Source: Apostichopus japonicus
Lineage: Eukaryota > Echinodermata > Holothuroidea > Aspidochirotida > Stichopodidae
DNA: 64,000 bases
Assembly (NCBI RefSeq): GCF_037975245.1
Contig: NC_092571.1
Span: forward strand, 24,370,564-24,434,563
Direction: 5' to 3'
Shown here: positions 54,720 to 64,000 of the stretch, in pieces
Layout of the letters: each line of letters begins with the position of its first letter
Numbering within the stretch: position 1 is the first letter of the stretch
The notes under the pieces: generated by a model
What the model saw: only the letters and a program-made list of their open reading frames with translations
Database searches by the model: none
Told to the model about the DNA's origin: nothing
Program-made: the position numbers and the translations under genes

Positions 54720-56848
54720 GCCCGCCCACGTTATAGCCTTGCGGAATCTATGGAATACTGAGTTAATTCTTGCAAATCTGGACAGAGACCGAAAACCTTG
54801 GATAGCGTTTTTACGCCGCGAAAGTTTCTCGAGTTTCCACCGTGGGAAGCTAAGGTTGTAAGTCTGTAAGTCATATTAATATTTCGCATCTTCAACTATC
54901 AATAAAAAGATATGCCCCTTATAGCCATCTGAGGCTCATCAGTTTAAGTGGCTGTACAAGTAAGGCTAACAAACAGGCCGTTAGGTTGAGTTGTTCCTCA
55001 GACCATGGAGGTAAAAACAGACCCTCATGCTCAGACGTGCTACGCACAACTCCAAAACAACGTAAGAATTTGATAACTTAAAATAACATGAGGTATTGAT
55101 TTGCATCCAAGGGCCCAGGGGTTGTTTAATGAGAATTTTATAGAAGCAGTGGATTAACATTAGTATTGAGACTTGCACTGAGGAAGTGACGTCATCATCA
55201 ATTAGCGCTAAAAGGAGCGCATCAAGCGCATTAAGCGCTAAAAGGAGGATACCAGAGACCAGAGATTTGGCATATTTTATGTATGAATATCTTACAAAGC
55301 AAATTAAGTTATATGGAAGTATTTACTAGCACTTGGAATTGTCTTATCTCTTGGACTAAAACATAAATTCTGCCTAACTAAAATAAAGAACTAACAAAAA
55401 ATCTTTAAGCTATTTGGAAAACCACTTTCATGTGTTTTTTGATCTCTTGAATAGATGATTAGCCGGATTTGGTACGGTGTGACACTGTAGAAATCCCCCT
55501 CCCGAGTATCCTAATCGGGGAGGGGGAATTCTACTATAGTGTAGAAGCGTATATCTCGGTTACAATAGTGTCACGAATATCTCCCGGATAAAGTACTCAA
55601 GGTGAAGGGGATTCTATACATTTTCAAACCGGATACACTGTAAACAAAAGGCTTAAAATATTGGTCAATTTTCATGCAATTAATTTCATGAACTGAACTT
55701 GAACCTTATAAAGTCAAAGTGACGTCACTATACTGCTGTTTGTTTTCGCATCTTATAGGTGCATGTAAAGTATTTTACTTTTCCAATTATTCCAATCAAT
55801 GATACTTGCTCCTTTATATAACCTTTTGTTAACATAAACAATCTCTAAATTTGTTGGCAAAGCCGTTGGCAATTTGAGATTGAAATTGCTGTACTGGTGA
55901 AACTGATGACGAAACAGATCGCACATTTGACCATTAATGAACTTAATCTGGGTCAATAGTATCAAAAACAAAACAAACCCTCAGCATCGCAACATCCGTG
56001 TGTGAATTAAAGAGTTAAATTGTGCACGAGCGTATTACTGTTTTGGTCATTCTTGGAACATAGTTATTTAACTTCATAACGGAGGTCATAGAGGACAGAT
56101 GTAGCAAAAACAATTGTGGGAAGGTGGTTCATGTACACACAAAACGAATCATAAAATACATGATAAGACTGTGTTAATTGAGCCTCATTCTTCGCTATTA
56201 CTGTTATTATTATTATTATTATTTAATCAAGTCTATTTCCTGTCATTAAGCAAACGAAACATATGAAATTATGAACTTTGCCACGTTATGTATTTCCTGT
56301 TCTATATCAACATATTATACACGAAAGCGATGAGTAAGATATATGAGTTGCATGGCTTTTGACCTTACGGAGCTTGAACTACCTAAATCCGATGATGAAC
56401 TGCCCAGCATAACTTATCTCGCAACCATAAACGGTTGAATGTTGTAGACCTATAATATTAGTTAATTTCATTAATGATAAACATATGTCTAAAATCTTGA
56501 GTGATTCCATTTGATATATCTGTTCACTTTAATCAATACATAAAGATTAACATTTAATTGCCCAGTCTTATACAGCGTATTTTGTAGATCGGCAACTTAA
56601 GACCTTTTTTTTTTTTTTTTTGGTGTGTGTGCAAACTTTTAGGTATGAATTTATTATTACCGTAAATAACTGTTGAAGTTAATTAACAGCTAGTTACACA
56701 CTTTTTTGGACAGGGGAAAACCTTACGTGAGTTCGCATCAATCATAGCAATATAAATGGAATGTTGATTGTCGAATGTGGTTATGAAAAAAATATAGATA
56801 ATTCTAATTCACCCAGAGCAGACCTCGAACATAATTTACAAAAATGAC
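54720..56848. other. No gene recognised
   Basis: Outside the hairpin at 55.5 kb only AT-rich sequence was seen, with repeated AGCGC(A/T)..AAGCGCTAAAAGGAG motifs at 55203-55250 and T-runs at 56605-56622. Confidence 0.4.
55481..55541. other. Perfect-loop hairpin, ~60 nt
   Basis: CACTGTAGAAATCCCCCTCC and its partner GGAGGGGGAATTCTACTATAGTG face each other across an ~11-nt GAGTATCCTAAT loop. About 25 bp of stem with one mismatch and a small bulge. Function unknown. Confidence 0.6.
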
Positions 56849-56883
56849 GACGACGACGACGACGATGATGATGATGATGGTGG

Positions 56884-56935
<52 letters not shown>

Positions 56936-57116
56936 AATAATGATGATGATGATGATAATAATGATATTAATGATAATAATAATAATATTAATGATAATAA
57001 TAATAATGATGATGATAATAATAATAATAATAATAAAAATAGTAATGATAATAATAATAATCATCATCATAATAATAATCATAATCATAATCAATAATCA
57101 TAATCATAATAATCAC

Positions 57117-57147
<31 letters not shown>

Positions 57148-57148
57148 T
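56849..57148. repeat. 300-bp compound trinucleotide array (ACG/GAT/AAT)
   Basis: ACG repeats, then GAT, then mixed GAT/AAT, then AAT, then CAT/AAT and finally GAT. The ~100-codon frames on both strands (poly-Met/Asp/Ile) are artefacts. Confidence 0.98.
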
Positions 57149-57713
57149 ATATTTTATATAGTCTGGTACCATATTATTGAATGCCTCCCAAGTCAAGAGA
57201 ATAATTGTAAAAGATATTTCGTCACGTCGGCAAAGCAAGAAGAAGGAGCTGTTCATTAGAAGTATCTACATCCCGTAACCAATGCAGACGATGGTAGGGT
57301 TGGCGTCTCCTTTGACATGCAGCTTTATATTAAGTTCATTTCTTATCTAATTAGCATGAAAGATACTTTCATACCGTTGTAACTGATCGATTGATTTGAT
57401 AATGTTCACAGAAAAAATAAATAAACGAATAATGTTTGCATAGTCAGTGATTTTAGCAGCTGCTCTCATGTCGTTAAAAAGCGTGTCAGTTAGAGCCTTC
57501 ACTGCACATGCGCTTTGAAGAATTTATCCAGACCGATCGATCCTCGGCAAACATCGTCATGGTGGCATGTTGTTTACTTCTCAATTCTTCTTGAAAAAAA
57601 AGTACACTTCATTGACGTTTTTCATCACCTTATTCTTTTAATAATTTATAGACCGTGTGACGTTCAAGATTACGTCATTTAACGGTTGCATTAAGGAGTT
57701 TATACTCGTTGCC

Positions 57714-58127
57714 ATGGTAAAGAAGACCGTCAGAAATCAAAGATGGATTTGCGTACAGCGCGATTATTTCTATCCATTTTCGTTAAAATCAAGCGATTCG
57801 TTTTGTTTTCTGACTTCTCCTTCAGGCAGAGAGGGCTTAAGTATCAATCAATTTTTATTTAAACACCTCCGTTCTTTATTTTTAGATCGACAAAAGGACA
57901 AAAAACGAATGATGAAGGCAAACATTTATATCTCCTCCAACAAAAATTGCATTCCCGAGGGAGAGAACGAGGTTAAGCTTAATTGTAAAGATAAATGTTT
58001 GCGATGGCAGCCAAACTCTTATCAGAGAATTTCAGTTAAAGAGTTTATCGTTCTTGCCGAAACAGAAATCGAATCAAAACAATTAGTTAGTAATGAAAAC
58101 TGTATAAGACACAACATCAGGAAGTAG
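57714..58127 (+). CDS. Hypothetical ORF, 137 codons
   Basis: Opens with ATG in GCCATGG context (C at -3, G at +4) and closes with TAG; the open frame extends upstream to 57657. It is the longest repeat-free frame outside PHC, Lys-rich, with eight or so Cys (for example RWICVQRDYF, CKDKCLRWQP) and no signal peptide or membrane segment. AATAAA follows at 58147. No family recognised. In AT-rich DNA a frame this long is uncommon but not proof of a gene. Confidence 0.3.
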   Translation: MVKKTVRNQRWICVQRDYFYPFSLKSSDSFCFLTSPSGREGLSINQFLFKHLRSLFLDRQKDKKRMMKANIYISSNKNCIPEGENEVKLNCKDKCLRWQPNSYQRISVKEFIVLAETEIESKQLVSNENCIRHNIRK

Positions 58128-58129
58128 TT

Positions 58130-59035
58130 TTTATAAGGTCGACCCAAATAAATCGTCTTATGATTATTTGTGTAGGTGATGTTAACAATATTGTACGGTA
58201 AACTGCTCATGATCATCAGCGTGGACTGCAGATTGCCTTGCAAGGAGACAAAATGGTCCTATGCCAGTGACATCTAACTTTATGGCATTTGTTTAAAATT
58301 CAAAACCCCATCACTTCTGATCTCCTTCACTCAACGAAACAATAATTATTCTTTTACCCCTGACCTTTGACCTCAGTCGACATCGTTACTATTTGTTTCG
58401 AAAATACTTAACAGTTAACTTGTGATGATTGCTGTACGCTATCAGGTCTTTGAACCTAGTATTAAAAACAAAAGTTATGCATCAAAAAGCTACCTTGACC
58501 CGTGACCTCAAGTTGCTTTGGTAACCACATATATTGAAAGTACTTTGCATTCTTATTACAGCTGTGAATCTGGCAAGTCAATTAAACTTTTTCTTTATAA
58601 ATTTGACCTTCGAATTCCAACCTTTCACCTGTCGTCGACCTTTCAACACAGTTAAGACCACAGTTATCCTTTCGTTCTGGAGGTCTGTGAGACACAAGTC
58701 CCCATCATATGACACCTTCTTTCCAAGTTTGAAGAATATTGTCTAAGCCGTGTAGGAAGAGTTTTAACATTTGCTTTTGAGAAAAAATTCCAGGTCTTAG
58801 TGGATTCGGAAAGTCTGTAATCAAAGAGACCGCCCCCCTAAAAAAGGGACCCAAATATTGATCTCATGGGTTCTTAATAAGTTGGGGCACTTTACTTGTC
58901 TTTGTGTGGAGCTGAATATTGTGGGTATTGGACCCTTACAAAACAAATAGACAATGCATTCACCTTTAAATTATGCTAAACGCAGCTAGAATTCGGTGAT
59001 CACGTCAACCCATGAAACCAAACCTAACTGAAAGT
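58130..59035. other. No feature recognised
   Basis: Several TGACCTTTGACCTC-like direct repeats near 58363, 58495 and 58608 (nuclear-receptor half-site-like), otherwise AT-rich. A 70-codon frame at 58534-58746 is not recognised. Confidence 0.35.
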
Positions 59036-59820
59036 CAAGGGCGGCGGAACCGGGGGGGGGGGCACAGGGGGCACGTGCCCCCCACTTTTCCTCAGGTTAA
59101 AAATGTGCCCTTTTTCTACATAAATATTTCTAAATAAAAAAAGAGTTTACAAAGCGAAACCCACGTCGAATGAATTATTTCGGGAAGTTTTAAATGTTTA
59201 CTACCACAGGCGTAAGAGCCCAATTTGATTTGGGGGGAGGGGGGGCTGTAACGACTTGCCCGAAAAATATTACCAAAATTTTTCGCGCGCTATGCGCGCG
59301 TTCAACATGTTCATGTGCATATCATATAGGCATGCGTTGGTTATTACATCGCATGCCAATAACTTACAATCATTTGCCGTGATATAACCCTTCCAAATTG
59401 GTTATAATTATTGGCAAAGTCGTTACAATCATAATGATCATAATAATATCAGTTTAACCATTGAAAAACACATAGAAAATTATTTTTCTTTCAGTATTTT
59501 CACATATTTCATTTGCTTTCATGCATGTATCGATCGCGTGTGCAGGGACTTGGACTTTATAATGATTTCACCTCATTTTGTCTTTTTCCTTGTTTCCCAA
59601 TTTGCACATTAGATATTGCAGTGCTAGTATGCATTGTTTCCTTGAGGGGGGGGGGGGGGTGGCGTTGATGGAGTGATGTGTATACGCAAATAAGATAATA
59701 CAATAAGAGTTATAAAGGGTACTAAATATCAGGCTGCATCAGTCCAATCGAATTTCTGCAAAGTGCCCTTCGACGTTGGTGCCCCCCACCCCCAGATTAA
59801 AAGTGCTTCCGCCGCCCTTG
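59036..59820. mobile_element. hAT-type element, 785 bp
   Basis: A perfect 8-bp TSD, CTGAAAGT, lies at 59028-59035 and 59821-59828. Ends are CAAGGGCGGCGGAACC and its counterpart CAAGGGCGGCGGAAGC (right end, reverse-complemented). G-runs lie inside (59051-59061, 59645-59660). From 59205 it shares CAATTTGATTTGGGG and CTGTAACGACTTGC with the MITE at 29342, so either an older insertion or a shared internal segment is present. Confidence 0.93.
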
Positions 59821-60277
59821 CTGAAAGTCAATCCATTGTTATATAAATACACCTATATGTCAACGAAAGATGTTTTTACGTTTCGTAAATATTGAACCCA
59901 ATACCAGTAGACGACAATTACCGTTTGCCTCGACAAAATCAAATTGTGAAAATGTGCAATGCGTTGTAAACATGTTATTTAAAGCCATAACATTCTTTTT
60001 GTTGGAATTTTGAGTTACTTCTGGTGTATATTTGTATATCTTGACATACCACTGCGCACTTTTATAGCTACAACTTTGTACAAATGTACAAGCTTGTTTT
60101 CTGTAATTGTATCATTACTCTTCTGCAAGTCCCATATTTGTAGGTTATGCTAACAAAATTTTACTTCCTTTCACCTCAGACAGAAAGATCCAAACGACGC
60201 TTCCCATGCTACGTAAAGAAATGTGAATCAAGTTTTACAATATTTATATTTACAAACCGGTTGATTTACATATTATG

Positions 60278-60353
60278 ATTGGTCCAATATTTCTATGTTG
60301 AAGCAACAACCAATCAGAGGACGCCTCTAGTTCCTGTTCGCCCAGTGGCCAAT
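60278..60353 (+). promoter_or_regulatory. CCAAT-box cluster (candidate TATA-less promoter)
   Basis: ATTGG at 60278, CCAATCAG at 60310 and CCAAT at 60349, spaced 32 and 39 bp apart, as NF-Y-driven promoters often are. An E-box CACGTG lies at 60453. The next ATG with a good exon is 60649. Confidence 0.4.
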
Positions 60354-60648
60354 GTTTTTATTGTCATAGCGATGTTCTAGCTTCACGTATATTGCACGCA
60401 ATTCAAGCTTATTCCTGTTCAAACTGTAGAAGAGAAGTGGTATTCTGCAAAGCACGTGCGAATGAACACTGTCGATGTGTGGCCAACTGGCTTTGACAAA
60501 GGATCTGATAATATCCGACAAAACAAAGCAGAAAATCTAAGGGTACCTTTGCAAGCAAGATGTGGTAATGGACCTAATGTTAGGTCTAATAGTGGTAGGA
60601 AGTAGCCATAAACCGTTGACTTTGTGTTTTCGTAGTAGTGCTTTGGTA

Positions 60649-60807
60649 ATGGATGTTAACAGAACGACCGAATCAACAGAGCGCGAAGAATCCTTTGTTG
60701 TCAAATTTGCCCAAAACTCAACACAGAAAGAAGAGACTGAAGAAAATGCACCGAATTCAGGCACAGATTTGCAACGAGCCTTCTTAGCCTTTAAGAAACG
60801 GCGGCAA
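60649..60807 (+). CDS. Candidate first coding exon of an unidentified gene
   Basis: ATG at 60649 (G at -3, G at +4) opens 53 codons: MDVNRTTESTEREESFVV, then KFAQNSTQKEETEENA, then TDLQRAFLAFKKRRQ. It stops exactly at a consensus donor CAA/GTAAGT (60808), phase 0. The acidic start and the basic amphipathic end look like a real, soluble protein N-terminus. The frame is also open back to 60562. The family is not recognised, and no convincing second exon was found before 64000. Confidence 0.5.
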
Positions 60808-63800
60808 GTAAGTTCTGTACCTTATTTTTGGAAGATATAAACAATTTTTCAAAATTTCGCCCAACTGGACCTAGGCCTAGCCTAATGTTAGGCCTAATTA
60901 AGCGTACAGTAGATAAAAATCTTGCTAAGTTACGGGGCCGTGATTACTTTGCTAGGCTGCTAGCAAAGTTTAAGTTAAAACCTATAAAATCTCCTTCTTA
61001 CTTTGGACATAATTGACTTGAAAATTTGGTTGACGAAAAGAAAGTATGTGCGACATTGATCTAAATTCTAAGAAAAATTTATGATGTTGCAAGATTATTA
61101 ATTTATAGGCCTAACTTTGTCAGGGGCTTACATTTGTTGGATTGATAGGAGATTTGATAAGTGATATTGTTCAATCAATAAACAAATTCATAGTGCATTG
61201 ATAGTTACATGGGTGAACATTAATCTTCAGCCTACAGTTAAACAAGACTATGGTCTGTTGGTACACATAGGCCTACATATAATAGCTCTGTAGGCCTAAA
61301 CAGTTAAAACCAAGCTACCTAGTACCAACAGACCAACTTTCAATTTGTATTATATGCTTAAGGAGAAAGCATACTCCATTGTTGGTTAATTCAGTTGGCT
61401 CCTAAAACTACTGGTTAATAACTCCTACAAAGCTGGAGAGTGCTAAAGCTATTACTCTGGATACTTCAACAAAGCAGTAGATCTGTGCAAAGTTGTAGGC
61501 CTTTGCCAAATGCAGAGAAAAGTTTGAAGAAAATCTCAGGAAAAGTTTCTAAGTAGTCTTCTCTCCCATGGATTATTGTTATGCAACAGTTAGCAGATTG
61601 TTATATGAAAAGACATAAGTAAGACAGTAAGAACGACAGCCTGAGAAGAAGAAGACGACAGACATGAAGACAAGAAACAAAATAGGAACTGAGTAGTAAG
61701 AAACATTAACTTAGCTGCATACTGGTAAAGTATTTTGATGTCAGCAAAATCTTGTAATCTGATGTGCGATACTTTCACCAGGTCATTAGCAGGGATTTTC
61801 TTGTTTTCTCTTCGGCACAGAAGTTAAAAATGTCGTGTGCAAAATGTACAGTACAGCACGTGTCAGTTATAAATTGTTCAGTTTTTGTTTTGTTCTGAAT
61901 ATAAATGCATGACCTCTTGGTTCTTGGAACAATGATGATCCCACTGTATAGTGAGGTGAAATTAAGTTCAACAACCTGCAGTGAAACACTCTCTATGTTG
62001 CAACATGAGGGCTGCAATAAAAGAGTTCTCCCGTTCTTGCTTATTCTCTTCTTACGTACAATATGCGAAAAACTGAAAACTAGTCCTAAGTGTACACTTG
62101 CAAAAGAAGCAAACTCATCGTCAGCTGACCATTATCACAGGGCATCAATATAGATTCATCATCGATATTATTGCCGACATTCTTGTATGGACTTTGCTTA
62201 ATGTGGTTTTAATTTATAATGGAAATCAACAACATGGTGAATACTACCACAAGTGATGCAATCCGTGAGGGCAGCATACAGCAGGATGTGAGAGATGACG
62301 ATGTGAAATTTATGTCGCAGTTAAGTTTGCCATGATTGTGTAGGTGGACAGCATCATAGTACGACGACGTGGAGTATCGTGACTTCCCAGAATTTATCCC
62401 TTTCTATTCTTAATGTTTTTGTTACTGCAAGGAAAACATTTTGCAAGGATTTACTTTTGTACTCCCTTGGAATGTTTAATTTTCAGGTAGGAGGGACGTT
62501 AAGTATTTTGCAATAATATCTGCAGCCTGTTTGCGTTTGTAATTTTAAAGAGGGTAATCTTCATTGTTAGTTAATACAGTAGTTGTAATGTTTCTCTACA
62601 GTAGAAATGTGTTTCTTGATATCAAAAAGCTATTCTCAATATGTTACCTTTTACATCAATTTTCAGTCGAGATAGTATGCACAAAAACGTTTGTCTTGGT
62701 TTACAAAATGCACGATCACTTTTGCTACGTGAAAAATATGAAATAAAACACCCCTAGTGAGATTTAATGAGGATATACTGTCCTGATAATCAGGGGCAAA
62801 TTTAAATGACGTTAATATATGCAAATTTGGAAAGAGAGCTTTAAATACAGAAGAAAATTTACACCTGCAATTGCAAATGTGGGTAAAATGTGGCACCACT
62901 TCGAAATGGATTATGTAAAGAATCAGATAAACTGTAAAAGTTAACAACAAAGTGAAGTTAAATGATGCATTAAATCAAAATGTTATCAAGTGTTTTTTTT
63001 TTACTTTTACAAGTATGTACATTAAGGAAAACTCTACCTATCCCACTAAAATTAGTAATATCACACAATTTATGTTTTTGAAACCCTGATTGATTGATTT
63101 GGAATATGTTTGGTTTCCATTAATAGGCCCTTAATTAGAAGAACTTTGCGTTATCGTCATTGAAGAGAATAGGCTGGAGACAACAATATTTAAAAAAAAA
63201 TTTGATTCTTACCTATAGTAAGTTTATTCATACTTAATAGGTCAAAAGAATTGTCTCTAATTATTAGCTCACTAAAATAATTAATAGTTTGCAAAGCTGT
63301 GTTCATTGAAGTTTTCTGACCATCAAAATTATTCTGAGACATTGAAGAAGAATTTGTTGTGAGGTTGGTAGAGCTCTATTAAAATTATCATTGATGTTTA
63401 GTGTGATTACAATTTTGGTTTTCTAGCCTAAATTTTAGGAATTTTTTGGGATTCGTATTTAAATAAAGATACAAACCAAAGACAATTGACCACTTAGCTG
63501 AAAAAAATTGAGGTGTTAAATCTTTTTTCCTCATTTTACTAATCATTATTTAGCTCAACAAATAGTCCTTAAAATGGCCACCTGATAGAATAATGATGTC
63601 ATTTAAAAATTTTTTTATTCATGACTAACTTAAAGACTTTCAGTGTGAAGCTTGAAATGTCACAAGTATTTTTTTCAAAGCAAATTACAGATAAAATGTT
63701 ATTTCCTTGCATAAATTGAGTGAGAAGAGGGAGAAGGTTAGTCCAGATTAACATGGTGACCAGACTGCTGAGGAGACATATTGCTAGGTATAGTTGCTAT

Positions 63801-64000
63801 TTTAAAATCCACTGTGTGCTAAGTACTGTACAGTACTGAAATGCACACTAATATATAGGACAGGCAAATAGGCTTGGTCAAGTACGTCATAATGGAATAG
63901 CCAAACAGGCAAAAAGAATCCAAAACTTTCACAAACTAAAAATAAAACACTTTTTAGTGAAAAATACCAATATTGAATAGTTCCATAAGTCTTAAGACAA
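60808..64000 (+). other. Probable first intron of the gene starting at 60649; no exon found
   Basis: AT-rich sequence. Frames at 60828-61016, 61905-62153 and 62663-62950 (minus) have no known motifs or good splice sites. Confidence 0.35.

Noticed and set aside
56804-57161. Poly-Ile and poly-Met proteins on both strands
   Set aside because: Translation of the trinucleotide array.

Overview
This is a eukaryotic, AT-rich, intron- and transposon-dense window. The only gene that can be assigned with confidence is a Polycomb Repressive Complex 1 subunit, a polyhomeotic-like (PHC) protein, on the + strand between about 10.19 and 24.29 kb. The PHC family and the mix of non-LTR tails, hAT-derived short elements and tRNA-derived SINEs suggest a marine invertebrate deuterostome such as an echinoderm. 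That placement is an inference and no sequence here proves it.

Layout. 0-8.7 kb is a repeat landscape: a 216-bp satellite, a 320-bp hAT MITE with target-site duplication (TSD), a nested stack built on a ~308-bp repeat (a 1.1-kb inverted-repeat element, a hammerhead-bearing repeat and an endonuclease fragment of a non-LTR retrotransposon), a 1.7-kb hAT-like element with a perfect TSD, and a 9-bp minisatellite. 10.19-24.29 kb is PHC: four coding exons with matching splice phases give a 792-residue model carrying an AT-hook-like motif, the HD1 region, an FCS zinc finger and a C-terminal SAM domain. Its introns hold a hAT MITE, an inverted pair of full-length SINEs, a 60-bp minisatellite and a 1.17-kb foldback element. 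24.3-28.3 kb is probable 3' UTR and downstream sequence, with a 142-bp tandem duplication and a recurring CACCATGTTGAC-type motif.

28.5-60.3 kb is gene-poor and repeat-rich: further hAT-like elements with 8-bp TSDs, the C-terminal end of an L2/CR1-like reverse transcriptase, several 150-200-bp tandem duplications, long (TA)n and trinucleotide arrays, a tRNA-like sequence, and a cluster of hammerhead-ribozyme-bearing repeats near 50-51 kb. Weak gene candidates are a TATA-type promoter with a spliced micro-ORF (33.4-34.4 kb), a minus-strand exon (52 kb) and a 137-codon ORF (57.7 kb). At 60.65 kb a plausible first coding exon of an unidentified + strand gene begins behind a cluster of CCAAT boxes; the rest of that gene would lie further right.

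No bacterial-type operon, CRISPR or defence system is present. The most interesting signals are the hammerhead ribozyme motifs in dispersed repeats, the AT-hook in the PHC protein, and a set of short hAT-type elements whose boundaries can be fixed to the base by their TSDs.
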